From assembly GCF_019393635.1 (NCBI RefSeq), contig NC_057863.1, positions 1,442,501 to 1,506,500 of the forward strand: DNA of 64,000 nucleotides. The letters are read 5' to 3'. The DNA comes from Dromiciops gliroides (taxonomy: Eukaryota > Chordata > Mammalia > Microbiotheria > Microbiotheriidae). The position numbers and the translations under genes were made by a program. This document shows, piece after piece, positions 24,224 through 33,300 of this stretch. The notes under the pieces are model-generated. The model did no database searches. It was given only the letters and a program-made list of their open reading frames with translations, and was not told the DNA's origin. The number at the start of each line of letters is the position of its first letter. Position 1 is the first letter of the stretch.

Positions 24224-24371
24224 TTTTTTTTTTTAGTGAGGCAATTGGGGTTAAGTGACTTGCCCAGGGTCACACAGCTAGTTAAGTGTTAAGTGTCTGA
24301 GGCTGGATTTGAACTCAGGTACTCCCGACTCCAAGGCCAGTGCTCTATCCACTGCACCACCTAGCTGCCCC
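24224..24371 (-). mobile_element. Marsupial SINE with perfect 14-bp duplication
   Basis: The minus-strand copy, complete from 'ggggcagctaggtggtgcag' to the tail, is flanked by identical CACACTTATTTTTA at 24,210-24,223 and 24,372-24,385. The identity of the duplication points to a relatively young insertion. Confidence 0.9.
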
Positions 24372-24975
24372 CACACTTATTTTTAAAAAGACATGGACTT
24401 TTGGACTACCTGAACAACAAGATGATGAACTAGAGGTTTTCTCTGACCCTCACAGCCTCTCCAGACTCTCCAAAACATAAATCTGCACTAAAGATAAAGC
24501 CACTTGGCTGTCTCTGTGCTCTAGGACACCCAGAATCCAAAAGAAGGTGAGAAACGCCCAAGCCTATGAACAAACACTCCCCCTGCTCCCCACCCCCACG
24601 CTAGTAGCGGAGAGGTTGCACTAGCAGACCCAAGGATCCAAACACACCAGCTCCCAACAAAAGCCAACCCCACAGCCCAGGTCCCCCTCTCTCTTTCCAG
24701 TGCCATGGAGTCCCCAGGTCCAGGCTGCAGAAGTTTGCTCTGGAGCTCTTCAGGAGCAAACCCTGCTACACCTGATTAGATAGCCAGAGCTGACAGCTGA
24801 GCAGATAACCCCTAAGCATAGTAGTTCATGGCCCTGAACTGCTGGTGCCAGGTAGGACAACTCTGTCAGCAGAGCAAGTGCCAGGGCTCACAAGCCCCTA
24901 GCCACACTGAGCTGCTGAGGCCAGGCTAGAGAACTGAGGAACACAGGGAGCTGGCCACATCAACAGAACAGGATG

Positions 24976-24977
<2 letters not shown>

Positions 24978-25034
<57 letters not shown>
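24978..25034. repeat. (TG)n dinucleotide repeat
   Basis: About 57 bp of uninterrupted tg inside the HAL1/L1-type remnant. Confidence 0.97.
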
Positions 25035-25036
<2 letters not shown>

Positions 25037-27087
25037 GGTGCTGTGCAGACCCTGTGAAGCCTGAGCTCTTCTCCCCCGCCTTTCAGCATCCAGCTGCAGC
25101 CATTTCTGACCACCCCCAAATTACTCAGGACAAAAACCTAAGTTTGTGAACCATGAATGTGGCAGAAGGCTGAGATAAGTCAAAAAGTAATTAGGGGAAA
25201 ATCAGGGTGGTGGGGGACTGAAATCACCAATGATCTCAGGAAGAAGAATACTGAAAGGCCTTGGACATAAGCAGATAAATCAACAGGAAAAACACTAACA
25301 ACAGAAGGAAATGTGGCCTCCAGAGCTAGTAAACGAGTTCAGACATCTATGAACAAATACTGGAAAACAAAAGAAAATGATTCAACACTAGACAGAGGAT
25401 TCTATGGAATGTGAGCTGAATGTGGAACCACAACTCTCTGTCCCTGAGTGGTTATGAGAACAGAATTTATGGCCAGCACAGCAAAAATAATAGGCAGAAT
25501 AGAAAAACCAGAATCTGTGATGGCAAGTCTCACCAAATAAACAAAAGAAAGAATAATAGATCAGGAATGCAAAAACATAGACATGAAAGACAAGCTAGAA
25601 GAAAAGAAGCAAAAACCAAGAACAGTTAAAGAACATTTGTTCATCCAGCAAGTAAAACATACTGAAGTCAAAGACAGGACATGCATAGACAACCCAAGGA
25701 TCATGCGTCTCCCAGAAGAACATGATAAGATAAAAAACCTTAACATCCAGGGAAATAATGGAAAAGAACTGCCCAGGACTTCTGAAGAGAGAAAATGAAA
25801 TATTAATTGAAAGAACCCAAAGATCACTTCTAGGGAGAAAAACAGCAACCCAACAATCCAAGACTGAGTACAGAAACAACAAGTTACACAAGTGATCAGG
25901 AGAAAGATCTTCAAATATAAAGGAAAGGACATTTGAATATTGGAAGAGTTGGGAAAATGTGTTCTGAGGAGCAATGGAACTCAGTGTGTAGCCCAGGGTG
26001 TCCTATCCTGCAAATCTGAGCCTAACTGCAAATGAAAGAAGATGGACATTCAATTATAAAGAGGCATTTGTAACATTTTTTAGAAAGAAATCTAGACCCG
26101 AAAAGATTATTTGCCTCTAAAAACACCACAAACAACAGAAATGTAGAAGTGAATAAATGCAGAATCCAAGGATAGTAACACTAACAATAACAATCTAACA
26201 GCAGAGACAAGGAAGAGGCTTCTTTCTAAATGTGCACAAGGAGACAGGGATGAAGGTGGAAATCCAGTGGAAGTAACTGGGAAGAGGTGGGCCTGGAACA
26301 TTTATGGACAGAACTGGGTGATACCCTGCTTACAGCTGAATCAACATGGTGTTTTCGTTTTTGTTTTTGTGGGTTTCTTTACAAAATGGAAGAGTGCATG
26401 AAGGAGAGAGGAATGTGTGATGTGCCTTTGTCAAATCAATTCAATGAGGGGAAGGTGACCTCTATGGTCTCAGAAAAAGAAGAGTCCACAGAGTAATGGA
26501 TGAGGAAGAGGGGAAAGGACTGAGAAGAGGAGGGGAGAAGAGAGAAGTCTTGCTTGCTTTGGTGCTGGGAGGGGGCTCCATTGGCAAATGCTCCTACGAA
26601 TGAAGAGACAGTCTGTGAAGGCTTTGGGTTGTGTGTGGTCTGGGCAATTTGGTACTTGAAAATTCTATCCATCCTATTTCAGGGGGTGGGGAGGGAAGTT
26701 TTACTCCGTGTCAAAGGAATACCAAAGAGCAGGATCCGCAAAGCTATCTGACAAAGCAAAAACAAAGATCCCACAAATAAAAAGGGATGAACTGCATTGT
26801 GCTGAAAGGAAACAGAAAGCAAACCAATAACAACAATACACTGGCACCCTCCAAATACCTTAGCATCTGAATTCATAGAGGAAATACTATCTGAGCTACA
26901 AGAAGACACAGTGATACAGCAGTGACAGGAGACTGTAATAGCTCTCCATTTTGGATATCTAACTGAAAGGTAGAAAGGGAAATGGGGAGTTGAACAACTG
27001 GCTGAAATGTGGTGTCTTCTAAATGGGACTGCAAATGAATGTGCATACTTCTCAACACCATCTCATCTTTTATAAAAATGCATCATG

Positions 27088-27213
27088 CTGGGGCAGCTAG
27101 GTGGCACAGTGGATAAAGCACCAGCCCTGGATTCAGGAGTACCTGGGTTCAGATCCGGCCTCAGACACTTTACACTTACTAGCTGTGTGACCCTGGGCAA
27201 GTCACTTAACCCA
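27088..27213 (+). mobile_element. Marsupial SINE with perfect 14-bp duplication
   Basis: It begins 'ctggggcagctaggtggcac' and ends 'gtcacttaaccc'. AAAAATGCATCATG flanks it at 27,074-27,087 and 27,214-27,227. Its sequence is close to the family consensus, so it is likely young. Confidence 0.92.
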
Positions 27214-27439
27214 AAAAATGCATCATGTATTAGGGCACAGATATATTGCAAACAGATGCAAAAAGGCAGAAACAGTCGATGAATCCTTAACACACCATAA
27301 TGCAATAAAATAGCCATTGATTCAGGGACCACAAACAAAAGATACCGACTCAAATGGAGACTTAAAAATTAAATCCTAAATAATTAGTGCGTTAAGGAAC
27401 AATCAAAAGCTATGGAAAAGAATAACCTATTTCATTTTC

Positions 27440-29060
27440 CTCTATAGAAATGGATAATGGAGGTATCCTTGAATTCCTGGGGAATAACCTCTCCTTGCCA
27501 TATAACCTAGCAGATTTCATTCAGCTTTTGTATGAGCAGTGAAGTCCCTGCCTTGTAAATCTCAGCTGAAATAGAATCAGCGCCAGGAGCTTTGACACAA
27601 GAGAGGAGCCTAATGGAATTCAAAACCTCTTCTTCAGTTGGACGTTCATTTAGAGAGGGATTGGCTTTGACCTGAGGTAAATGGTCAGCATTAGCTGATG
27701 ACAGCCTATTGAGAACAGTATGTTCAGCCCACCTCTCCAAGATCAAGTCCTTATCACTAATTAATGTGGTTCTATCAGCACTGAGTAGTTGAGAGGCACC
27801 ATCAGTCTTTGGCCCATAGATAGCCTTCAGGACCTCATAAAAGCACTTCGGATTGTTGCTATCAGCATAAAACCAAATTCCATCTGTCTTCTTACTGAGC
27901 CAAGAATCCCACATCTCTCTAAGCTTCACTGGAACTCTACTTTTGATGGAGTTAAATGCTGCCATCTTAGAGATGGATGAACTATCCTGCTGGTAAAGCC
28001 TGTGGAGCTCTCATTTTTCATTTAGCAGCTTCTCAATTTCCCCATCACTTTCATCAAACCAGTCTTTATGTTTGTGGCTGTTTTGACCCAGATGAGTAAA
28101 TGTGATGCTTTACACCAAATCTCTGAAAGCTGCTCACTCCTTTTCTGCTCCACTGTTGCCAACTGTGTGTTGACTCAGCCTTCCTTACAAGTTAGCAACA
28201 AACTGTTCATGCTTGGAGAAGTTCTCCAATATAAGGACATTAATTAAATCTTCTGGTCTTGTCTTGGGGCTGATGATTTTGTTGAATGTGAATGTTTAGC
28301 TTGGAGAGGATAAGTCTATGATCAGTCCAACACTCTGCACCAAACATTGCCTTCATTAATTCTCACATCCTATGTGTCTCTTCTCCTTACAACCATCTAT
28401 TAAATGCCAATTTTTGCTGCAAGGGTGCACCCACAAAATTTTTTGCATTCAGGTAAACAGAAGACAATGTTGGTGACGAGAAGGGCGTGAGATGCACAAG
28501 TCTTCAGTAGTAAGTGATCATTGCTGTTGCTGTTTCTGATTCCATTCCTTTCAAAGACTCCCTGACATATCTGATTATCTGTGCCTACTGTGGCAATAGT
28601 TACCCAGAATGACAAACTTTTCCTTTTTCACTACATTGATGATGAGGGTCTCCAGGTTTCCATAATTATTTTTTAACCTCATAAGGGATCATCCTGGTGG
28701 TAGCAGACATATGAATGATGGGGGTAACATGTTGCTTTCCTGCAAGAGGCAGCTGCATTGTCACGAGCCTGTCATTCACTCCTTTTGGGAGGCAAATAAG
28801 CATGTTGACTAGAGAAGTTTTGATTCTGAAACCCGTATCAGCTTCGTGAGCACTTCCCTTCACTCAGGCCACTCCAGAAAAATGTCTGTCTAGCTCTGAC
28901 TTCAGCAAACTACCCTTCATTTGCTAGCCTTGTTTCAACCAGGGCTGCTATTTGGATGCAATACCTGCTGAGTTTTCTTCCAAAAAGAGCTAGTTATCTT
29001 TTTAGGTCTATTGAATTTTATGTTGTCCATAAGCATGTACACATTTCAGGTAGTGATGGT
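27440..29060 (-). mobile_element. RTE-like non-LTR LINE remnant (endonuclease and start of RT)
   Basis: Read on the minus strand, the pieces run in family order. First comes an AALVETRLANEG-type endonuclease start and a GVNDRLVTMQLPL block at about 28,750. A TVGTDNQ...GIRNSNSND block follows at about 28,540, then the linker, then a YGPKTDGASQLLSADRTTL block at about 27,790 and VKAPGADSISAEIYKAG at about 27,560. It breaks off near VIPQEFKD at about 27,460, before the catalytic YADD region. These are hallmarks of the RTE-type LINEs whose endonuclease is often annotated as craniofacial development protein 2-like. Stops are present between the blocks. Confidence 0.75.
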
Positions 29061-29164
29061 GAGTGGAATCATCTTCGTAAAAGTTTTTCTACATAATTTT
29101 GTGTTTTGACTGCTGGGTGGGATCCCCACCTGCTGTGGTAAGCAGGCCAGGGTTGGGGCTCCAA

Positions 29165-29660
29165 AGAAGCAATCAATAAGAACAAAGTTCCTATATACTC
29201 CAAAATATTTATAGCAGCCCTTTTTTGTAATAGCTAAGAATTGGAAACAAATAGATGCCCATCAGTTCAGGAATGGCTAAACAAAGTGTGGTGTGTGAAT
29301 GGAATGGAATATTGCTGTGCTGTAAGAAATGAGGTATGTGATAAATATGGAGAAGCATGGGAAGATCTACATGAACAGAGGAGGAGTGAAGTCAGCAGAG
29401 CCAAGAAAATAATCCATACAGTAACTAAAACAAGGTAAATGAAAAGAACAGTGATACACCAAAAAATCAAAAGTAGATGTAACACAATTGTAAAACTCAA
29501 GCAGCACTTAGACGAAGAGCTAGAAGACACTCCCAGCCTAACCCTCTGCAGAGCAGGATGTCCACAGATGTTTTTGCCCATTTTTTGGACTTGTTCAGTG
29601 TATTAATTAGTTGTACTGGGTTTTTTCCTTTCTAAAATTCTATTTGTTACAAGGAATGGC
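29165..29660 (+). mobile_element. L1 3'-end remnant
   Basis: The landmarks 'aatagctaagaattggaaac', 'tgcccatcagttcaggaatg' and 'gctgtgctgtaagaaatgag' match the end of marsupial L1 ORF2 and 3' UTR, as in the copy at 23-24 kb. It ends near 'aaggaatggctc'. Confidence 0.7.
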
Positions 29661-30149
29661 TCACCATCCACAGTGCCTGGGAGCACTGCCACTGCAGAGA
29701 CCAGCACTTTTTAGATGCTCACTGAATTGAATGGTCATTCTGCTCCAGTCTCTCCTCACAGGGCTGAAGATCTGGGGTTGAAAGGGACCACAGATACCAT
29801 CTAGTCCAGTGTTCCCAAGTGACAGAAGATAAATTCAAGGCCTGGAGAAGGGAAGGTCCTTGCTCAAAGTCACAGAAACACGACTCACTTTTGCAAATCC
29901 AGACTGAAAGCCAGGTGGGACTTCCTGAGCTCATTCTCTGAGGAGAATGCAAAGCCAGGATCCTCATTCCCTCCTCCACTCCCCCAAATTAATCAAGTCC
30001 CAGAACTCCAGAGCTGGAAAAGGCCTCTGTGACCAGCCTGGCTATCTCAGAAGTGATGTTGGCCTGACTAGTAGGTAAGACCAGAGAGCTGTGTCAGGGA
30101 GGTCCCAGAGGCCACTCAAGGATATAGGAAACTGTCCTTCCCCAAGGTT

Positions 30150-30700
30150 ATGAATGAAAAGTCCCAAAGATCGAGTTTCTGGGTGATTAATAATCAATTT
30201 ATTAATGAGACTAGTTAATAGTCAATAAATTGATGGCCAGTGGTTTCCCTTGGCAACCAAAGAGAAAAGACATGGAGAGCCTGAAAGCTGGAAATAACCT
30301 TTGAAAGAAAATTCTCTTGACACCTGAAAATCAATCCCGATTGGTGGACGTTTAACCGAGTCTTCAGTTCCGCCTGCTGAGGACATGGCTCAGCCACCTC
30401 CAGAACTCTGGACAGGGGAATCCAGCTCTACCCAGACCTCTCTGTTTGGTTTTCTCCTTCATGAGCTGGGCCACCCTAAACTCCAATGGAAGGGTATAAG
30501 TAGGGGCTCATTTCCTTCAGGGTAAGAACTCACCTCGACTGGATTCTATTTACACTCCAAACAGAAGTAAGGTCTAATTGGGTGCCCCCCCCTCCCCAAG
30601 ATTGAAGAGTATGAACCTCCAGGGCTAGGACAATCAGCAATCATCCATATCCTTCAGAGATGGACTTTTTATAGGAGCTGGGCCTCAATGAAGAAACAAG
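30150..30700. repeat. Possible interspersed repeat, family not assigned
   Basis: The AT-rich start 'gattaataatcaatttatta' and the following moderately diverged sequence look like a dispersed marsupial repeat I have a general memory of, but I cannot assign it to a class. No coding potential is seen. Confidence 0.25.
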
Positions 30701-30719
30701 AAAAAGCCTGGCTCCTTGT

Positions 30720-30885
30720 TTAATATAATATAATATAATATAATATAATATAATATAATATAATATAATATAATATAATATAATATAATATAATATAATA
30801 TAATATAATATAATATAATATAATATAATATAATATAATATAATATAATATAATGTAATGTAATGTAATGTAATGTAATGTAATA
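30720..30885. repeat. (TAATA)n pentanucleotide microsatellite
   Basis: About 27 units of TAATA, the last ~30 bp changed to TAATG units. Strongly AT-rich and unpaired-prone. Confidence 0.97.
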
Positions 30886-32104
30886 TGTATCTTAATATAA
30901 TAGAAAAATATTTTTTGTCACCATTCATGTTCCTTTCTTGACCTCAGAACCCTCTCCATACTGAGCAGATACTGCCTCTGAGGACATTTCCCAACATTGT
31001 CAACATAAGACCTCTGTCCAGAATGGTCATAGGTTGGACCCTGTGGGTACTGGGTCTTAGGACTATGCATTCAGCCTCTGGCCTAGAACAGGATGGGGCC
31101 CAGGCCCAGGCCTGCCTCTAGCTGGGCAAGGATCTCTTCAGTTATGAGGCTGAGAAGCGGCCAGCCAGCATGATCTGAGCTTGCTTCCCAGGCTCACTTG
31201 TTCTCCCACAAGCTGGAATCATCAACAGGGGCTTTGCTGGGCTATCAAGGGTTTGAGTGGTTTTTTGTTTTGTTGTTGTTTGTTTTTTGCTTCTTGTTTT
31301 CTGTCTCTGCCTCTCTTGATTTGGGCCTGGGGGGTGGAGCACCAAAACAGTGCAGACTGTAACTATAATAGGGTGTAAGAGTTGAGAAGTCGAACCAGGG
31401 AGGCCCAGAGCTCCTTAGGAGAAGAGTTTTCGGGGAGACAGTGTCGGGGGCAATAGAAAGAGCTTGGGGTCCAGAGCCAGAGCCAGCTGGTGCCAGCTGG
31501 ATTCCTCACTCTGGGATCCGGTGCGATTTGCTGACCTTCTCTGGTACTCGGGTTTTTAAACCTGTCAAATGAGGGGGAAGGTCCCCGCTTCCCCCACCTT
31601 TCCGTGTTGTTCTGAGGCTAAAAGAAGAGGAGGACGGAATTCACCTGGGAAGCACAAAGTTTTACTAGGGGTGGGCATGCGGTTTTTGAGGCGGACCGGG
31701 ATTCCGCTGTCAGCACCACGGACAGCGCCGCAGCCCCTGCGGGAGCCTGCCCATGTGTCTCACCACCACCGCCAAGGTTGGCTCCCAACATGGCTGTGCA
31801 AAGGAGGGAGCTCCCTTGTTTAGACCTAGGGCCGCGGGTCAGGCCCCCACTTTCCTCTTCCAAAGGAGGGGTGGGGCGAGGTGACCGGCAGGGTCTCCTC
31901 TGAATGACCACAGGGCAGAGGCTGCGGCAAACGAACGAGAGGAGAACTTGGCGAAGCCCAAGACCCCGGAGCTGCCCGGGCCAGTCATGAGCCGCGCAGC
32001 CCCCCGCATGTCTGATGCCCCGGGGCGCCGAGGCTATGCCCCTTCTCAAGTGATCGCACGCCGATGAAGGCGCGCCCACCTCGCTGCCCAGCCTGCGTAC
32101 TGGC

Positions 32105-32280
32105 ACGGAGCTGACCGACTCTGGCTCTGATCCCCGGCAAGCCGCTCAACTCTCGGATTGCCTCAGTTTCCTCGTCTGCAAATGGGCGAATTATAGCAGC
32201 TACTTCCGCAGGCTGTTGGGAGGATCGAATGAGAGCTCTGCAAAATCCCCGAAGTGTCCGAAGGATGCTACGGGCCATTA
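32105..32280 (+). mobile_element. MIR/CORE-SINE remnant
   Basis: It contains 'ttgcctcagtttcctcgtct', 'gcaaatgggcgaa', and the 'ggctgttgggaggatcgaat' to 'gagctctgcaaaa' order typical of MIR-like elements. It lies just upstream of the MYBBP1A CpG island. Confidence 0.6.
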
Positions 32281-32344
32281 CTGTCCTTCCTGGCAGTGCG
32301 CACTCCTTCCGCTAGTGCAGATTGCCTCCCTTCTCCGACTCCGA

Positions 32345-33300
32345 CTTAAGTGCGGCCAGGACGCCCCCTCCCCAATCTTACGGAACGAAACCTAGGGAGG
32401 GGCCGGCCCGGGTGGCCAAGGAAGCGGAGCGGCACAACTGCAGGGACTCGAACCCGGGTTCTTGCCCCTGACCTCCCCCGAGAGCTCCCGGAAGCCCCGG
32501 CCCGGGTCCCAGACTGGAAGGATAACGGAGCAGAGAGGAAGGGATGAAGAGGGGCGGGCCCGCTCACGCCTGACCCCGCCCACCCCCGGATGCACCGGCG
32601 CAGAGCCGGTTCCGCTCACTCAGGCCCCGCCCAGGGGGCCCAGCCACTCGCAGTCTCAGTTTGGCTCCGCCCTCCTGCCCGAGCGCGCAGGCGCAGTGGA
32701 GCCGTGACCCGGAAGCACTGTGGCACAGCCGGTTCTGGGCCTGCACGTGGGTCATTTCCGAGAGCGGCGCAGCATGGCGGGGACTCGGAGCACACGGGGC
32801 ACGCGGGGCACGCGGGGCACGCGGGACACGCGGGGATCGCGGGCAGCAGCGGCGGCGGAAGAGGCCGCGCTGGAGCCTGCGGAGGTGGCGGAGGAGATGG
32901 AGGTGCCGGCGGAGGAGCCGGCGGAGGAGCCGGCACGGGAGCCGGCACGGGAGCCGGCGGAGGAAGAGGAGGAGGAGGCGGAGGTGCCGGAGGAGCCGGC
33001 GGAGGAGCCGGAGGAGCCGGCGATGGCGGGCGCGGCGCGGGGGGCCGCCGGGGCGGAGGAGCAGGCCCCCTCTTCCTCCTCGGAGCCGGCGCCGCTGCTG
33101 CAGCAGAGCCGGGACTTCCTGGACCTCTTCTGGGGCATCGCCAAGCCGGCCCAGGAGGAGCGGCTGGCGGCCACGGCGGCGCTGGTGAAGCGGCTGCGGG
33201 AGCGCCCCCAGGTACGGGGGGGGGGGGATGGGGCTCCCGGGGGGGGGCAAGCCCCCGGTCTTGGGGGAGGGGCTGCGTGCTGGGGAGGCCAGGGTGCGGA
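32345..33300 (+). promoter_or_regulatory. CpG-island promoter of MYBBP1A
   Basis: The region is dense in CpG and TATA-less. A perfect NRF1-type site CGCGCAGGCGCA lies at 32,684-32,695. An ETS-type site CCCGGAAGC lies at 32,708-32,716, and a reverse ETS core ATTTCCG at about 32,754. The start codon itself sits in CATGGCGGGG, a YY1-like context. This combination is typical of housekeeping ribosome-biogenesis genes. The transcription start is inferred at roughly 32,650-32,750. Confidence 0.65.
32774..33211 (+). CDS. MYBBP1A: MYBBP1A exon 1, with expanded low-complexity N-terminus
   Basis: 146 codons. Residues 4-23 are Thr-Arg-Gly repeats encoded by 9-bp 'cacgcgggg' units. Residues about 45-83 are Glu-Glu-Pro-Ala / Arg-Glu-Pro-Ala repeats. 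The conserved domain begins only at QSRDFLDLFW (residue 111). The ATG has a good context (AGCATGG). The donor is CCAG|gtacgg. Confidence 0.92.

Larger units (their letters stand above)
24386..27435 (+). mobile_element. HAL1/L1-type remnant (5' region, ORF1-like part and 3' part)
   Basis: The segment at about 25,580-25,800 can be read as LEEKKQKPRTVKEHLF and then IMRLPEEHDKIK. This resembles the coiled coil and the 'R-x-N-x-R-I-x-x-L-P-E-E' block of L1 ORF1. The upstream part is non-coding and 5'-UTR-like. The part to 27,435 contains 'ccgactcaaatggagactta', seen in HAL1-type elements as I remember them. No RT domain is seen, which favours HAL1 over full L1. There are many stops. A younger SINE interrupts it at 27,088-27,213. 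Confidence 0.5.
20561..32340. other. Intergenic block of nested repeats between the LHFPL-family gene and MYBBP1A
   Basis: No host exon is recognised in about 11.8 kb. Nearly all of it can be assigned to L2, SINE, L1/HAL1, RTE and simple repeats listed separately. Leftover stretches at about 29,700-30,720 and 30,900-32,340 contain only weak MIR-like patches. Confidence 0.6.

Noticed and set aside
30641-30928. Minus frame rich in YYIILYYIIL
   Set aside because: Translation of the TAATA pentamer array.
1-32340. GGT6 expected beside MYBBP1A from human gene order
   Set aside because: No gamma-glutamyltransferase-like exon was recognised on either strand. It may be further away or absent.
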